DNA of 35,865 nucleotides, taken from assembly GCF_023634765.1 (NCBI RefSeq), contig NZ_JAMLFX010000003.1:39391-75255 (forward strand). The letters are read 5' to 3'. The position numbers were made by a program, and so were the translations under genes. The first letter of the stretch is position 1. Each line of letters starts with the position of its first letter. Below the pieces are notes generated by a model. That model did no database searches. It was not told where the DNA came from and worked only from the letters and a program-made list of their open reading frames with translations. Origin of the DNA: Pseudomonas sp. AKS31 (lineage in GTDB: Bacteria; Pseudomonadota; Gammaproteobacteria; Pseudomonadales; Pseudomonadaceae). Shown here piece after piece: positions 1 to 8,864 of this stretch.

Positions 1-22
1 ATTCATGTGGAGGCTGAAAATC

Positions 23-574
23 ATGGCTGATTCGATCTCGATGAAAAAACTCGTCACCCGCCTGCTCGGGGTGGTGGTGGCGATGTTTGTCTTCGGCTTT
101 GCCCTGGTGCCGATTTACGACGTGATGTGCAAAGCCTTCGGCATCAACGGCAAGACCGGTGGACAGTACGAGGGCGAGCAGGTGGTCGACACCTCGCGGC
201 AGGTGCGCGTGCAGTTCCTGTCGACCAACACCGCCGACATGCCGTGGGACTTCTACCCCAAGCATGACGAGCTGACCGCCAACCCCGGCGCCGTCAACGA
301 GATGATCTTCATTGCGCGCAACCCCACCGACAAGCCGATGAGTGCGCAAGCCGTGCCGAGCATCGCGCCGAGCAACGCCGCGGCGTATTTCCACAAGACC
401 GAATGCTTTTGCTTTACCCAACAGGTGCTGCAGCCCGGTCAGCAGATCGAGATGCCGGTGCGCTTCATTGTTGACCGCGACATGCCCAAGGATGTGAAGC
501 ACCTGACGCTGTCCTACACGCTGTTCGATATCACCGCCCGACATCCACCAGTGGCTGTAAACACTGGCGGTTGA
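23..574 (+). CDS. ctaG: Cytochrome c oxidase assembly protein CtaG (Cox11 family)
   Basis: Membrane-anchored copper chaperone that delivers copper to the CuB site of subunit I of aa3-type cytochrome oxidase. The 183-residue protein has one N-terminal membrane segment (about residues 10-31), Cys36 just after it, and a periplasmic domain with the Cox11 copper motif CFCF (Cys128 and Cys130). I chose the ATG at 23 because GGAGG at 9-13 lies at a normal distance before it; the in-frame ATG at 5 would start inside or before that site. The gene precedes subunit III by 25 bases, as in other Pseudomonas cox operons, where subunits II and I would lie upstream, outside this window. Family identity is firm. 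Confidence 0.96.
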   Translation: MADSISMKKLVTRLLGVVVAMFVFGFALVPIYDVMCKAFGINGKTGGQYEGEQVVDTSRQVRVQFLSTNTADMPWDFYPKHDELTANPGAVNEMIFIARNPTDKPMSAQAVPSIAPSNAAAYFHKTECFCFTQQVLQPGQQIEMPVRFIVDRDMPKDVKHLTLSYTLFDITARHPPVAVNTGG

Positions 575-599
575 GCGTGCCCGATAAGGAGAACAATAA

Positions 600-1487
600 A
601 TGGCAACTCATGAGCACTATTTCGTTCCGGCCCAGAGCAAATGGCCGATCATTGCCACGATCGGGATGTTGGTCACCGTGTACGGTCTGGCTGTCTGGTT
701 CAACGATCTGAAGGCCGCGCGCCCGGAATCCCATGGTCCGCTGATCTTTTTCGTCGGTGGCCTGCTGGTCGCGTACATGCTGTTCGGCTGGTTCGGCACG
801 GTGATCAAGGAAAGCCGCGCGGGACTTTACAGCGCCCAGCTGGATCGCTCGTTTCGTTGGGGCATGAGTTGGTTCATCTTCTCCGAGGTGATGTTCTTCA
901 TCGCCTTCTTCGGTGCGCTGTTTTACGTGCGACACATCTCCGGGCCAGCGCTCGGCGGTGAAGGCACCAAAGGCATCGCGCACATGCTGTGGCCGAACTT
1001 CCAGTTCACCTGGCCGCTGCTGCACACGCCGGATCCGAAACTGTTCCCGCCCCCGAAAGACATCATCAGCCCGTGGGGCCTGCCGCTGATCAACACAATT
1101 CTGCTGGTCAGCTCCAGCGTGACCATCACCATCGCCCACCATGCCTTGAAAAAGGGCCATCGCGGCGCGCTGAAAATCTGGCTGGCGATCACGGTATTGC
1201 TGGGCTGCGCGTTTCTCGGTTTCCAGGCTGAAGAATACATCCACGCCTATCACGAACTGGGCCTGACCCTCGGCTCGGGCATTTATGGCGCCACGTTCTT
1301 CATGCTCACCGGGTTCCACGGTGCGCACGTGACCATCGGCACGATCATTCTGTTCGTGATGCTGATGCGCATCATGAAGGGCCATTTCGACAACGAGCAC
1401 CAGTTCGGTTTCGAAGCGGCGAGCTGGTATTGGCACTTCGTCGACGTGGTGTGGATCGGCTTGTTCATCTTCGTCTATGTGCTTTAA
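600..1487 (+). CDS. ctaE: Cytochrome c oxidase subunit III
   Basis: Integral membrane subunit III of the aa3-type terminal oxidase. It stabilises the catalytic subunit I and proton uptake but carries no redox centre. The 295 residues begin MATHEHYFVPAQSKWP and hold about seven membrane helices. The conserved stretches FQAEEYIHA and FHGAHVTIGT, and the C-terminal WYWHFVDVVWIGLFIFVYV, are typical of COX3. AAGGAGAAC sits 8 to 14 bases before the ATG. It follows ctaG in the same operon. The family is usually 260-300 residues, so this copy is full length. Confidence 0.97.
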   Translation: MATHEHYFVPAQSKWPIIATIGMLVTVYGLAVWFNDLKAARPESHGPLIFFVGGLLVAYMLFGWFGTVIKESRAGLYSAQLDRSFRWGMSWFIFSEVMFFIAFFGALFYVRHISGPALGGEGTKGIAHMLWPNFQFTWPLLHTPDPKLFPPPKDIISPWGLPLINTILLVSSSVTITIAHHALKKGHRGALKIWLAITVLLGCAFLGFQAEEYIHAYHELGLTLGSGIYGATFFMLTGFHGAHVTIGTIILFVMLMRIMKGHFDNEHQFGFEAASWYWHFVDVVWIGLFIFVYVL

Positions 1488-1495
1488 CAACAGCG

Positions 1496-1564
1496 GCAAG
1501 CCTCAAGCTGCAAGCCTCAAGCTCAAAGCGGTAAAGCTTCTAACTTGTAGCTTGTAGCTTGTAG
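1496..1564. repeat. Short tandem repeats after subunit III
   Basis: Two perfect 14-base direct copies of GCAAGCCTCAAGCT (1496-1509 and 1510-1523) are followed by three 7-base copies of CTTGTAG (1544-1564). The two sets are partly complementary (CAAGCT against AGCTTG), so the transcript could fold. The repeat lies between the ends of the convergent subunit III and DUF2909 genes. It may act as a 3' end structure, but no T-run is present. Confidence 0.7.
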
Positions 1565-1578
1565 CTGACCGCTTGCAG

Positions 1579-1782
1579 CTACCACGTAACGTGGGACACC
1601 AGTTGGCCGCTGTAGAAGCCCCAGGCGATCAAGCCGACGGTGATGGCGGCCAATGCCACCCGAACACTCAAGGCGATGACCAGGCGATTCGAGCTGCTGT
1701 CGTCCTTGACCAGGAAAAACAGGCCGCTGAACAGGCTGATCACCGTGGCAATCAGCATCAGGACGATCGCTGTTTTGAGCAT
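1579..1782 (-). CDS. Small twin-transmembrane protein (DUF2909 family)
   Basis: A 67-residue protein with two hydrophobic helices (about residues 5-25 and 37-58) separated by a short polar loop containing KDDSSSNR. This matches DUF2909, a family found next to cytochrome oxidase genes in gammaproteobacteria; its biochemical role is unknown. It is on the opposite strand to the rest of the cox cluster, converging on subunit III and diverging from surf1 with a 71-base gap. Its position is conserved in Pseudomonas (PA0109-like, from memory), which suggests a role in oxidase assembly or stability, but that is inference. Confidence 0.85.
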   Translation of the reverse strand: MLKTAIVLMLIATVISLFSGLFFLVKDDSSSNRLVIALSVRVALAAITVGLIAWGFYSGQLVSHVTW

Positions 1783-1853
1783 GGGAAGAACTCCGGGGGA
1801 CAGGCGATGCAGTTGAGTATAGCGATCGCGACGACTGACTTTGTGGCACAGCC

Positions 1854-2594
1854 ATGAAGCGTTTTCGCCCGGGCGTGATACCGACCGTGGTGGTGGCGTT
1901 GTTGCTGCCGCTGCTGGTGTCGCTGGGCTTTTGGCAACTGAGCCGGGGCACCGAAAAAACCGCCCTGCTCGCCAGTTACGCCGAGCGCCGCGCGGCCGAA
2001 CCGATGGCCAGCACCGAATTGCTCAATAGCGCCGATCCGGCCTATCGCCGCGTGCACCTGCACGGCCAGTTCGATGCCGCGCACAGTCTGCTGCTGGATA
2101 ACCGCCAACGGAACGGCAAGGTCGGCGTCGAGTTGCTGCAACCGTTTCAGGATCAACGCACCGGTCTGTGGCTACTGGTCAATCGCGGCTGGTTGCCGTG
2201 GCCGGATCGCCGCGTGCCGCCGCAATTCACCACGCCTGCTGATGCACTGAATGTCGATGCCTGGGTCTACGTCGCCCCCGGCGCGACCTTCCAGTTGCAC
2301 GCCGATCCGGTCAGCAACAGCTGGCCGCAAACCATCACTGCCGTCGAACCCACCAGGCTGTGGAAAACCCTCGAACGCGACGGCTTCGCCTACGAATTAC
2401 GCACCGAACCCGGCCCGGGCAGCTACGAGGCCGATTGGCCGGTGGTTGCGATGGGCCCGGAAAAACACCTCGGTTACGCCGTGCAGTGGTTCGCCATGGC
2501 CACCGCCCTGCTCGGTCTCTACGTCTATTTGGGCTGGCACAACGCAAAGGAGAAACACCATGGGAACGGCCATGAATCCACCCAGCATGTCTGA
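1854..2594 (+). CDS. SURF1 family cytochrome oxidase biogenesis protein
   Basis: Membrane protein needed for efficient assembly of aa3 oxidase; bacterial SURF1 proteins bind heme a and help its insertion into subunit I. The 246 residues show the expected hairpin: an N-terminal membrane helix (about residues 7-25) ending in LGFWQLSRG, a periplasmic domain containing LLVNRGWLP, and a C-terminal helix (about 208-226) after GYAVQWFAM. No good ribosome site precedes the ATG at 1854, so the start rests on the family-like N-terminus. The 3' end overlaps the next gene by 35 bases, implying translational coupling. Confidence 0.93.
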   Translation: MKRFRPGVIPTVVVALLLPLLVSLGFWQLSRGTEKTALLASYAERRAAEPMASTELLNSADPAYRRVHLHGQFDAAHSLLLDNRQRNGKVGVELLQPFQDQRTGLWLLVNRGWLPWPDRRVPPQFTTPADALNVDAWVYVAPGATFQLHADPVSNSWPQTITAVEPTRLWKTLERDGFAYELRTEPGPGSYEADWPVVAMGPEKHLGYAVQWFAMATALLGLYVYLGWHNAKEKHHGNGHESTQHV

Positions 2595-3153
2595 GACGAA
2601 ACCTGCCGCCAGCCGCCGTCGCGGGCGCATTCAGTTGCTGCTGATCGTGCTCGGCGTGGTCGGCCCGATGCTGCTCGCCACCGGCATGTACAAATTGCAG
2701 TTCTGGGTGCCGGAAGGGCGCAGTTATCACGGCGAACTGATCGGCAACGGCCAGACCCGCGCCGATCTCGGCGTACAGGCCGATGAGGAACGCTGGCAAA
2801 TGCTGGTCACTGCGCCGAAGGAGTGTGCAGTGGATTGCCAGCAACTGGTGTACCTGGCGCGGCAGATCCAGATCGGCCTTGGTCGCGAGGCCGGGCGTGC
2901 CAGCCATGCACTCGCCTTGGCGCAACCGGTGAGCGCCGATTACGAAGCCAAGCTGACCCGTGAATATCCACAGCTGCAACGCTATCCGCTGGACGCTGGT
3001 GTGTTCAGCAAAACCACTGGCGACAAAGCCACGCCACAACTTTGGATCATCGACCCGCACGGCAACCTCGTGCTGCGCTACGAGCCGAATGTGAAAGGCA
3101 AGGATCTGCTCAACGACCTGCGTCACCTGCTGAAACTGTCGAACATCGGATAA
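2560..3153 (+). CDS. Membrane-anchored Sco/thioredoxin-like protein of the cox cluster
   Basis: A 197-residue protein with a basic N-terminus (SRRRGRIQ), one membrane helix (about residues 26-46) and a periplasmic domain. That domain carries CAVDC, a CxxxC placed before a helix as in Sco proteins, and near the C-terminus the strand-turn LWIIDPHGNLVLRY, matching the Sco IGPDGT turn. The histidine that completes the Sco copper site is absent at the equivalent position. The start at 2560 has AAGGAG at 2547-2552. It is usually annotated as hypothetical (PA0111-like, from memory). A thiol reductant for the CuA cysteines or a divergent copper carrier are both possible. Location in the operon supports oxidase assembly. 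Confidence 0.85.
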   Translation: MGTAMNPPSMSETKPAASRRRGRIQLLLIVLGVVGPMLLATGMYKLQFWVPEGRSYHGELIGNGQTRADLGVQADEERWQMLVTAPKECAVDCQQLVYLARQIQIGLGREAGRASHALALAQPVSADYEAKLTREYPQLQRYPLDAGVFSKTTGDKATPQLWIIDPHGNLVLRYEPNVKGKDLLNDLRHLLKLSNIG

Positions 3154-3163
3154 GGGCATCGTC

Positions 3164-4243
3164 ATGGCCAAACCTGGATTTCGCCTCGCGCTGTTTGCCA
3201 CCCTGCTGGCACTGATTGTGGTGCTGCTCGGCGCCTATACGCGCCTGACCCACGCCGGCCTCGGCTGTCCGGACTGGCCGGGCTGCTACGGCTTTATCAG
3301 CGTGCCCAAAAGCGAAGCGCAACTGGCCCATGCCGAACTGCATTACCCCGACTCGCCAGTGGAGGCGCACAAGGGCTGGAACGAGATGATCCACCGCTAC
3401 TTCGCCGGCACCCTTGGCCTGCTCATTTCGATTCTGGCCGGGCGTGCGTGGGTCAACCGGCGTCATCCGGGGCAACCGTTGAAGCTGCCGCTGTTTCTGC
3501 TGGCGGTGGTGTTTGCGCAAGCGGCGTTCGGCATGTGGACGGTGACGCTCAAGCTCTGGCCGCAGGTGGTCACCGGGCATTTGCTCGGCGGCTTTGCGAC
3601 GTTGAGTCTGCTGTTTTTGCTGACGTTGCGATTGTCCGGCGTGCTGCCGGCGCTGACCGTGCCCAAGCGCTTGCAGTATTGGGCGACGGCGGGATTGTTG
3701 TTGGTGATCGGCCAGATCGCGCTGGGTGGCTGGGTCAGCTCCAACTATGCGGCAGTGGCCTGTATCGACTTCCCGACGTGTCACGGGCAATGGTTGCCGC
3801 CAGCGGATTTCGCCAATGGTTTTCACCTGACTCAACACATCGGCCCGAATTATCTCGGCGGACAACTCGACAGCGATGCGCGCACGGCGATTCACCTGAC
3901 TCACCGCATCGGTGCGCTGTTGGTGACGCTGGTGCTGCTCGGTCTCGCCTGGCAACTGAAAGTGGTCGGCATGACCCGGCTGTCCGGGTTGGTCGTGATC
4001 GCCCTCGGCGCACAAATCACCCTCGGCATCAGCAACGTCCTGTTCCACCTGCCGCTGCCGGTGGCGGTCGCGCATAACGCCGGTGGTGCGGCGCTGTTGC
4101 TGACCATGGTGCTGGTCAACTATCACGCGCGCACCAGTCTGGTTCGGGTCAAACAACCGGTGCTGGCGCGCTGGCGCCTTAGCCCGCGCAAACACGCGGC
4201 CGCGCCCATCACTATTAAAGGAGAAACGCCGTGGCGATTCTGA
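3164..4243 (+). CDS. ctaA: Heme A synthase (COX15/CtaA)
   Basis: Converts heme O to heme A by oxidising the C8 methyl group to a formyl, giving the heme of aa3 oxidase. The 359-residue protein has about eight membrane helices. The first is followed by the family signature [18 protein letters not shown], and a second half repeats the pattern with the paired cysteines of CIDFPTCHG. Histidine heme ligands lie in [24 protein letters not shown] and VAHNAGGA. It begins 10 bases after the previous gene and overlaps ctaB by 13 bases, so the two heme enzymes are translationally coupled. Confidence 0.96.
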   Translation: MAKPGFRLALFATLLALIVVLLGAYTRLTHAGLGCPDWPGCYGFISVPKSEAQLAHAELHYPDSPVEAHKGWNEMIHRYFAGTLGLLISILAGRAWVNRRHPGQPLKLPLFLLAVVFAQAAFGMWTVTLKLWPQVVTGHLLGGFATLSLLFLLTLRLSGVLPALTVPKRLQYWATAGLLLVIGQIALGGWVSSNYAAVACIDFPTCHGQWLPPADFANGFHLTQHIGPNYLGGQLDSDARTAIHLTHRIGALLVTLVLLGLAWQLKVVGMTRLSGLVVIALGAQITLGISNVLFHLPLPVAVAHNAGGAALLLTMVLVNYHARTSLVRVKQPVLARWRLSPRKHAAAPITIKGETPWRF

Positions 4244-5130
4244 TTGGCGAGCGCCCGCATCAGGCGATCTGGCGTGATTATCTGGAGCTGACCAAACCGA
4301 AAGTCGTGGTGCTGATGCTGATCACCTCGTTGGTCGGCATGTTCCTCGCGACCCGCGCCGGGGTGCCGTGGACGGTGCTGGTGTTCGGCAATCTGGGGAT
4401 TGCCCTGTGTGCCGGGGGCGCGGCGGCGGTCAACCATGTAGTCGATCGGCGCATCGATGCGGTGATGGCACGCACACATAAACGGCCATTGGCGGAAGGC
4501 CGGGTGTCGCCTGCTGCGGCGCTGACCTTTGCCTTGGTGCTGGCGTTGCTCGGTCAGGCCTTGTTGCTGACCTTCACCAATCCGGTCACGGCGTGGCTGA
4601 CCCTCGCTTCGCTGCTCGGTTATGCGGTGATCTATACCGGTTTTCTCAAACGCGCGACGCCGCAGAACATCGTTATCGGCGGCCTCGCTGGCGCCGCCCC
4701 GCCGCTGCTTGGCTGGACTGCCGCCACTGGCCACGTCAGCGCCGAACCGCTGCTGCTGGTGCTGATCATCTTCGCCTGGACGCCGCCACACTTCTGGGCG
4801 CTGGCGATCCATCGCAAAGAGGAATACGCCAAGGCCGACATCCCGATGCTGCCGGTCACCCATGGCGAGCACTACACCAAGGTGCACATTCTGCTCTACA
4901 CCTTCGCGCTGCTGGCGGTGAGCCTGCTGCCGTACGTGATTCACATGAGCGGCATGCTCTACCTGATTTGCGCGCTGGCGCTGGGCGCAAGGTTTCTGCA
5001 ATGGGCCGTGGTGCTGTACCGTGGCACTCGGCCGCACGCGGCGATCAACACTTTCAAATACTCTATTTGGTACTTGTTCCTGTTGTTCATCGCCCTGCTC
5101 GTAGACCACTACTTACTGTTGAACCTATGA
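4231..5130 (+). CDS. ctaB: Protoheme IX farnesyltransferase (heme O synthase)
   Basis: UbiA-family membrane prenyltransferase that adds the farnesyl chain to protoheme, producing heme O for CtaA. The 299 residues begin with GTG at 4231, preceded by AAAGGAGAAA, inside the end of ctaA. The first aspartate-rich motif is seen in [20 protein letters not shown] (N, D, D and the following R/K), and the second conserved loop is [13 protein letters not shown]. About nine membrane helices are present. The stop overlaps the sco start as ATGA. The alternative name is cyoE; ctaB fits the aa3 context better. Confidence 0.96.
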   Translation: MAILIGERPHQAIWRDYLELTKPKVVVLMLITSLVGMFLATRAGVPWTVLVFGNLGIALCAGGAAAVNHVVDRRIDAVMARTHKRPLAEGRVSPAAALTFALVLALLGQALLLTFTNPVTAWLTLASLLGYAVIYTGFLKRATPQNIVIGGLAGAAPPLLGWTAATGHVSAEPLLLVLIIFAWTPPHFWALAIHRKEEYAKADIPMLPVTHGEHYTKVHILLYTFALLAVSLLPYVIHMSGMLYLICALALGARFLQWAVVLYRGTRPHAAINTFKYSIWYLFLLFIALLVDHYLLLNL

Positions 5131-5762
5131 CTCGAACCCAGAAAACCGTCTTCATCCTCGTCGCCGTGATCGCGCTGATCCTCGGCCTGACCGTCAACAA
5201 AGTGCTGAGCGGCAAAGGCCAGGGCGACCCGACTGCGCTGATCGACGCCGGTATTATCCTGCTGCCGCAGAGCCGCAATCTGCCGGACGTGACGATGACC
5301 GATCAGGACGGCAAACCGGTGGCGATCAATGAGCTCAAAGGCAAGTGGAGCCTGCTGTTTTTTGGCTACACCTTCTGCCCGGACATCTGCCCGACTACCC
5401 TCGCGCAGTTGCGGCAGATCAAGAGCGAGTTGCCCAAGGACGCTGTGGACAAGTTGCAGATCGTGCTGGTCAGCGTTGACCCGAACCGTGATAACCCGAA
5501 GCAGTTGAAGCAGTATCTGGGCTATTTTGATCCGCAGTTCATTGGACTGACGCCGACATCGATCGAAGAGCTACAGAAGGTGGCGAACGCGGTGAGTATT
5601 CCGTTTATTCCGGCGGATACGAGTAAGCCCAATTACACCGTGGACCATAGCGGCAATCTCGCGGTGATCGGGCCGGATGGCACGCAGCGTGGGTTTATTC
5701 GAGCGCCGTTGAACAACGCCAAACTGGTTGCGCAGCTGCCGGTGATGCTTAACCGCAAATAA
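5127..5762 (+). CDS. Sco1/SenC copper chaperone
   Basis: Membrane-anchored thioredoxin-fold protein that delivers copper to, or reduces the cysteines of, the CuA centre of subunit II. The 211 residues have an N-terminal membrane helix (about residues 7-24), the copper motif in [14 protein letters not shown] and the third ligand in VDHSGN. The start codon overlaps the ctaB stop (ATGA), so it is the last gene of the operon. Together with ctaG it covers both copper sites of the oxidase. Confidence 0.95.
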   Translation: MTRTQKTVFILVAVIALILGLTVNKVLSGKGQGDPTALIDAGIILLPQSRNLPDVTMTDQDGKPVAINELKGKWSLLFFGYTFCPDICPTTLAQLRQIKSELPKDAVDKLQIVLVSVDPNRDNPKQLKQYLGYFDPQFIGLTPTSIEELQKVANAVSIPFIPADTSKPNYTVDHSGNLAVIGPDGTQRGFIRAPLNNAKLVAQLPVMLNRK

Positions 5763-5780
5763 AAGCTGAAGAGCGAAAAG

Positions 5781-5990
5781 CCCCTCACCCTAGCCCTCTC
5801 CCAGAGGGAGAGGGGACTGATTGGGGGATGCTGAAGCAATACACCGACTTGTAAGCGCTGTGCTGAATCCATAATCGCCAAGACCGTTCAAGTCGATGTG
5901 TTGTGCCGAATCCATAATCGACTGGATCTTTCAGGTCGATGCATAGCGCCAGACACCTCGGTCGGCCCCCTCTCCCTCTGGGAGAGGGGC
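5781..5990. repeat. Composite repeat island between sco and metQ
   Basis: Two copies of a 22-base hairpin repeat in opposite orientation bracket the island. In each, CCCTCTCCC and GGGAGAGGG are separated by three bases: 5794-5814 (loop AGA) and 5968-5988 (loop TCT). Between them are two imperfect 43-base tandem units (5861-5903 and 5904-5946). They share GAATCCATAATCG at the left and TCGATG at the right. I see no coding sequence here; open frames through it have no ribosome site or recognisable protein. Confidence 0.8.
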
Positions 5991-6032
5991 AGCTTCAAAG
6001 CAGGTCCAAAGCCAGACACCAGACACAAAAAA

Positions 6033-6058
6033 GGGGACGCCATTGGCGTCCCCTTTTT
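6033..6058. terminator. Bidirectional intrinsic terminator (metQ / sco side)
   Basis: A nine-base-pair perfect stem, GGGGACGCC with GGCGTCCCC, around ATT, is flanked by an A-run on the left and TTTTT on the right. It works on either strand. It lies 18 bases past the metQ stop and would also end plus-strand transcription from the cox operon. Confidence 0.9.
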
Positions 6059-6075
6059 CATTGCAGCCATCCAAA

Positions 6076-6846
6076 TCAGAACGCCGGCAATACCGCGCCT
6101 TTGTACTTCTCGGTAATGAACTTCTTCACTTCCGGGCTGTGCAGTGCAGCAGCCAGTTTCTTCATCGCGTCGCTGTCCTTGTTGTCCGGGCGGGACACGA
6201 GGATGTTTACGTATGGCGAGTCGTTACCTTCGATCACCAGCGCATCCTTGGACGGATCGAGCTTGGCTTCCAGCGCGTAGTTGGTGTTGATCAGCGCCAG
6301 ATCAACCTGAGTCAGCACGCGCGGGATGGTCGCGGCTTCCAGCTCACGGATCTTCAGGTCTTTCGGGTTTGTCGCGATGTCTTTGACGGTCGACAGGATG
6401 TTGGTCGAATCCTTCAACGTGATCACGCCTGCCTTGGCCAGCAGCAACAGGGCACGGCCGCCGTTGGTGGCGTCGTTCGGGATTACCACGTTAGCGCCGC
6501 TTGGCAGATCTTTCAGGTCTTTCAGCTTGCTCGAGTAGGCGCCCAGCGGCTCCAGGTGCACACCGGTCACGGCGACCAGATTGGTGCCCTTGGCCTTGTT
6601 GAACTCATCGAGGTACGGCTGGTGCTGAAAGAAGTTGGCGTCCAGACGTTTTTCCGCGACCTGCACGTTCGGCTGGATGTAGTCGGTGAAGACCTTGACC
6701 TTCAGATCCACGCCTTCTTTGGCCAGCGCCGGCTTCACGAACTCGAGGATTTCCGCGTGCGGCACCGGGGTGGCGGCTACGGTCAGGGTTTCGGCGTGGG
6801 CCGAGAATGCTGCAACGGCAGCAAAAGCAGCGATCAGTTTTTTCAT
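6076..6846 (-). CDS. metQ: Methionine ABC transporter substrate-binding protein (NlpA/MetQ family)
   Basis: Periplasmic receptor that captures methionine for the MetNI importer. The 256-residue protein starts MKKLIAAFAAVAAFSAHA, a signal peptide with AHA before the cut. The mature part carries NlpA signatures: VAATPVPHAEIL, FQHQPYLDEFN and IPNDATNGGRALLLL. There is no lipobox cysteine, so this copy should be a soluble periplasmic protein, unlike the MetQ lipoprotein of E. coli. It is last in the metN-metI-metQ order, 73 bases after metI, and ends at a strong terminator. Confidence 0.94.
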   Translation of the reverse strand: MKKLIAAFAAVAAFSAHAETLTVAATPVPHAEILEFVKPALAKEGVDLKVKVFTDYIQPNVQVAEKRLDANFFQHQPYLDEFNKAKGTNLVAVTGVHLEPLGAYSSKLKDLKDLPSGANVVIPNDATNGGRALLLLAKAGVITLKDSTNILSTVKDIATNPKDLKIRELEAATIPRVLTQVDLALINTNYALEAKLDPSKDALVIEGNDSPYVNILVSRPDNKDSDAMKKLAAALHSPEVKKFITEKYKGAVLPAF

Positions 6847-6919
6847 TCAGCTAACTCCTTTTCAAAGCGCCCGTCTGGCGCCTGCCAGCGAATGGCCGGC
6901 TCATGCTTTCAAATCCGGA

Positions 6920-7594
6920 TTACTTGCGCGAGAAGTGCACGACCAGTCGATCACCGACCATCTGCAACACTTGCACCAAAATCAGCAGCAACACCACGGT
7001 GACGATCATCACGTCGGTCTGGAAACGCTGGTAGCCGAAACGGATCGCCAGATCGCCCAGACCACCGGCGCCGACCACACCGGCCATCGCCGTGTAGGAC
7101 ACCAGTGTAATCGCCGTCACCGTAATCGCCGCGAAGATGCCCGGACGGGCTTCCGGCAGCAAGGCGTTGATGATGATCTGCCGGGTGGTCGCGCCCATCG
7201 ACTGGGTCGCTTCGATGATGCCGCGATCGACTTCACGCAGCGCGGTTTCCACCAGACGCGCGAAGAACGGCGTTGCACCTACCACCAGTGGCGGAATCGC
7301 ACCGGCCACACCCAGCGACGTGCCAGTGATCAGCACGGTGAACGGGATCATCACGATCAACAGAATAATGAACGGCAGCGAACGCAGGATGTTCACCGCC
7401 AGCGACATGAACGCGTAGAGGCCACGGTTTTCCAGCAACTGACGCGGGCTGCAGAGGAACAGCAACACGCCCAGCGGCAGGCCTAGCAACACGGTGAACA
7501 GCAGCGAACCGCCGAGCATCAGCATCGTGTCGCCGGTGGCCAGCCAGATTTCGTACCAGTCGATATTGGTGAAGAAACTGATCAGGTCTTCCAT
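6920..7594 (-). CDS. metI: Methionine ABC transporter permease
   Basis: Inner-membrane permease of the methionine importer; two copies pair with two MetN subunits. The 224 residues have about five membrane helices. The EAA coupling loop, GATTRQIIINALLPEARPGI, contacts the ATPase. Its ATG overlaps the metN stop by one base (TAATG), which indicates translational coupling. Family length is about 217-230, so the gene is complete. Confidence 0.95.
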   Translation of the reverse strand: MEDLISFFTNIDWYEIWLATGDTMLMLGGSLLFTVLLGLPLGVLLFLCSPRQLLENRGLYAFMSLAVNILRSLPFIILLIVMIPFTVLITGTSLGVAGAIPPLVVGATPFFARLVETALREVDRGIIEATQSMGATTRQIIINALLPEARPGIFAAITVTAITLVSYTAMAGVVGAGGLGDLAIRFGYQRFQTDVMIVTVVLLLILVQVLQMVGDRLVVHFSRK

Positions 7595-8601
7595 TAGCGC
7601 AATACCTCCATGTGAACGTCAGCGGCGGTGAAGCGGGCGAACGCCGCTTCCATGTCGCCACCGGTGACGGCGAGGGTCAATTGCCCATAAGGAATGTCTT
7701 TGATGCGGTCGATGCGACCGGCGAGGATGCTGTAGTCGACCCCGGTTTCCCGGGCGACAGTACCGAGCAACGGCGCGTAGGTCGCTTCGCCCTGGAAGGT
7801 CAGACGCACGATGCGACCCGGCACGTGAGCGAAGTCATCGCGCTGTTCGCTTTCGTCGATCTGCTCGCTTTCCTGGACAAAGCGCTTGGTGGTCGGGTGC
7901 TTTGGATGCAGGAACACATCGGCCACCGAACCTTGCTCGACGATCACGCCGGCGTCCATCACTGCCACTTGGTCGCAGACGCGACGGATCACATCCATCT
8001 CGTGAGTAATCAGGACGATGGTCAGTTTCAGTTCGCGGTTGATCTCGGCCAGCAGTTGCAGGACCGATGCGGTGGTCTGCGGGTCGAGGGCACTGGTGGC
8101 CTCGTCGCACAGCAGAATCTTCGGCTTGGTCGCCAGGGCGCGGGCGATGCCGACGCGCTGCTTCTGGCCACCGGACAATTGCGCCGGATACTTTTTGGCG
8201 TGGTCGGACAGGCCGACCCGCGCCAGCAATTCGGCAACACGCTTGTCGATCTCGCTGCCCGACAGTTCGCCGGCCAGGGTCAGCGGCAACGCAACGTTGT
8301 CGGCCACGGTCTTGGAGGCGAGCAGGTTGAAGTGCTGGAAGATCATCCCGACTTGCTGACGGAAACGGCGCAGGCCGTTTGCGTCCAGCGCAGTGACTTC
8401 TTCGCCGTCGACGATGATCTTGCCGCCGCTGGAATCTTCCAGGCGATTGATCAGACGCAGCAGGGTGCTTTTACCCGCACCGGAATGGCCGATCAGGCCG
8501 AACACCTGCCCGTTCTCGATGGAGAGACTGGTCGGGTGCAGCGCGGGAATGTCCTTACCGGCGACGCGGTAAGTCTTGTGGACGTTTTGAAACTCGATCA
8601 C
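7594..8601 (-). CDS. metN: Methionine ABC transporter ATP-binding protein
   Basis: ATPase that drives methionine import. The 335 residues contain Walker [10 protein letters not shown], the signature LSGGQKQR, Walker [13 protein letters not shown] and the switch histidine in VLITHEMD. The last 75 residues or so form a NIL domain, the methionine-sensing regulatory domain that causes trans-inhibition in E. coli MetN. First gene of metNIQ. It diverges from katE across a 263-base gap. Confidence 0.96.
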   Translation of the reverse strand: MIEFQNVHKTYRVAGKDIPALHPTSLSIENGQVFGLIGHSGAGKSTLLRLINRLEDSSGGKIIVDGEEVTALDANGLRRFRQQVGMIFQHFNLLASKTVADNVALPLTLAGELSGSEIDKRVAELLARVGLSDHAKKYPAQLSGGQKQRVGIARALATKPKILLCDEATSALDPQTTASVLQLLAEINRELKLTIVLITHEMDVIRRVCDQVAVMDAGVIVEQGSVADVFLHPKHPTTKRFVQESEQIDESEQRDDFAHVPGRIVRLTFQGEATYAPLLGTVARETGVDYSILAGRIDRIKDIPYGQLTLAVTGGDMEAAFARFTAADVHMEVLR

Positions 8602-8670
8602 GTAGCGAACCTTGTGGGGCGCGTTAGAAAAGGATCAGCGGTTAGCCGGGCGCGCATTTTAGCCTGTCCG

Positions 8671-8699
8671 TATAGAGGTTCTTAGCATTTATTTCGCAA
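8671..8699 (-). promoter_or_regulatory. Possible sigma-70 promoter for metNIQ
   Basis: On the minus strand TTGCGA (8699-8694) and TCTATA (8676-8671) are separated by 17 bases, about 70 bases before the metN start. The -10 is a weak match. No methionine riboswitch or clear MetJ-type operator is visible. Confidence 0.3.
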
Positions 8700-8864
8700 T
8701 TAACCTTCGATTTGGCAATAACAAGATCAAAGGTCATAAAAAAGGAACGCCCGCAGTGCCTCATCAGTCACTTAGTAAGCGACTTGAAAACCCTGGGTGC
8801 CGTGCCCGGGAACCACTCAAGAGTCCCCGGTAAGGATCGGGGTCAACCGAGGAGTTTACGTCTG

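Noticed and set aside
531..1499. A 322-codon minus-strand frame opposite cytochrome oxidase subunit III
   Set aside because: The composition is extreme in His, Gln, Asp and Arg. It is a shadow of the subunit III gene, which is certain.
5861..5946. Possible CRISPR array at the 43-base tandem units
   Set aside because: Only two imperfect units, no constant repeat with unique spacers, and no cas genes in the window.
5898..6280. Frames through the repeat island and the metQ 3' end
   Set aside because: They consist of repeat and terminator sequence, then antisense metQ, with no ribosome site or protein similarity.
8602..8864. Possible methionine or SAM riboswitch upstream of metN
   Set aside because: No recognisable SAM aptamer features on the minus strand, and no terminator/antiterminator pair before metN.
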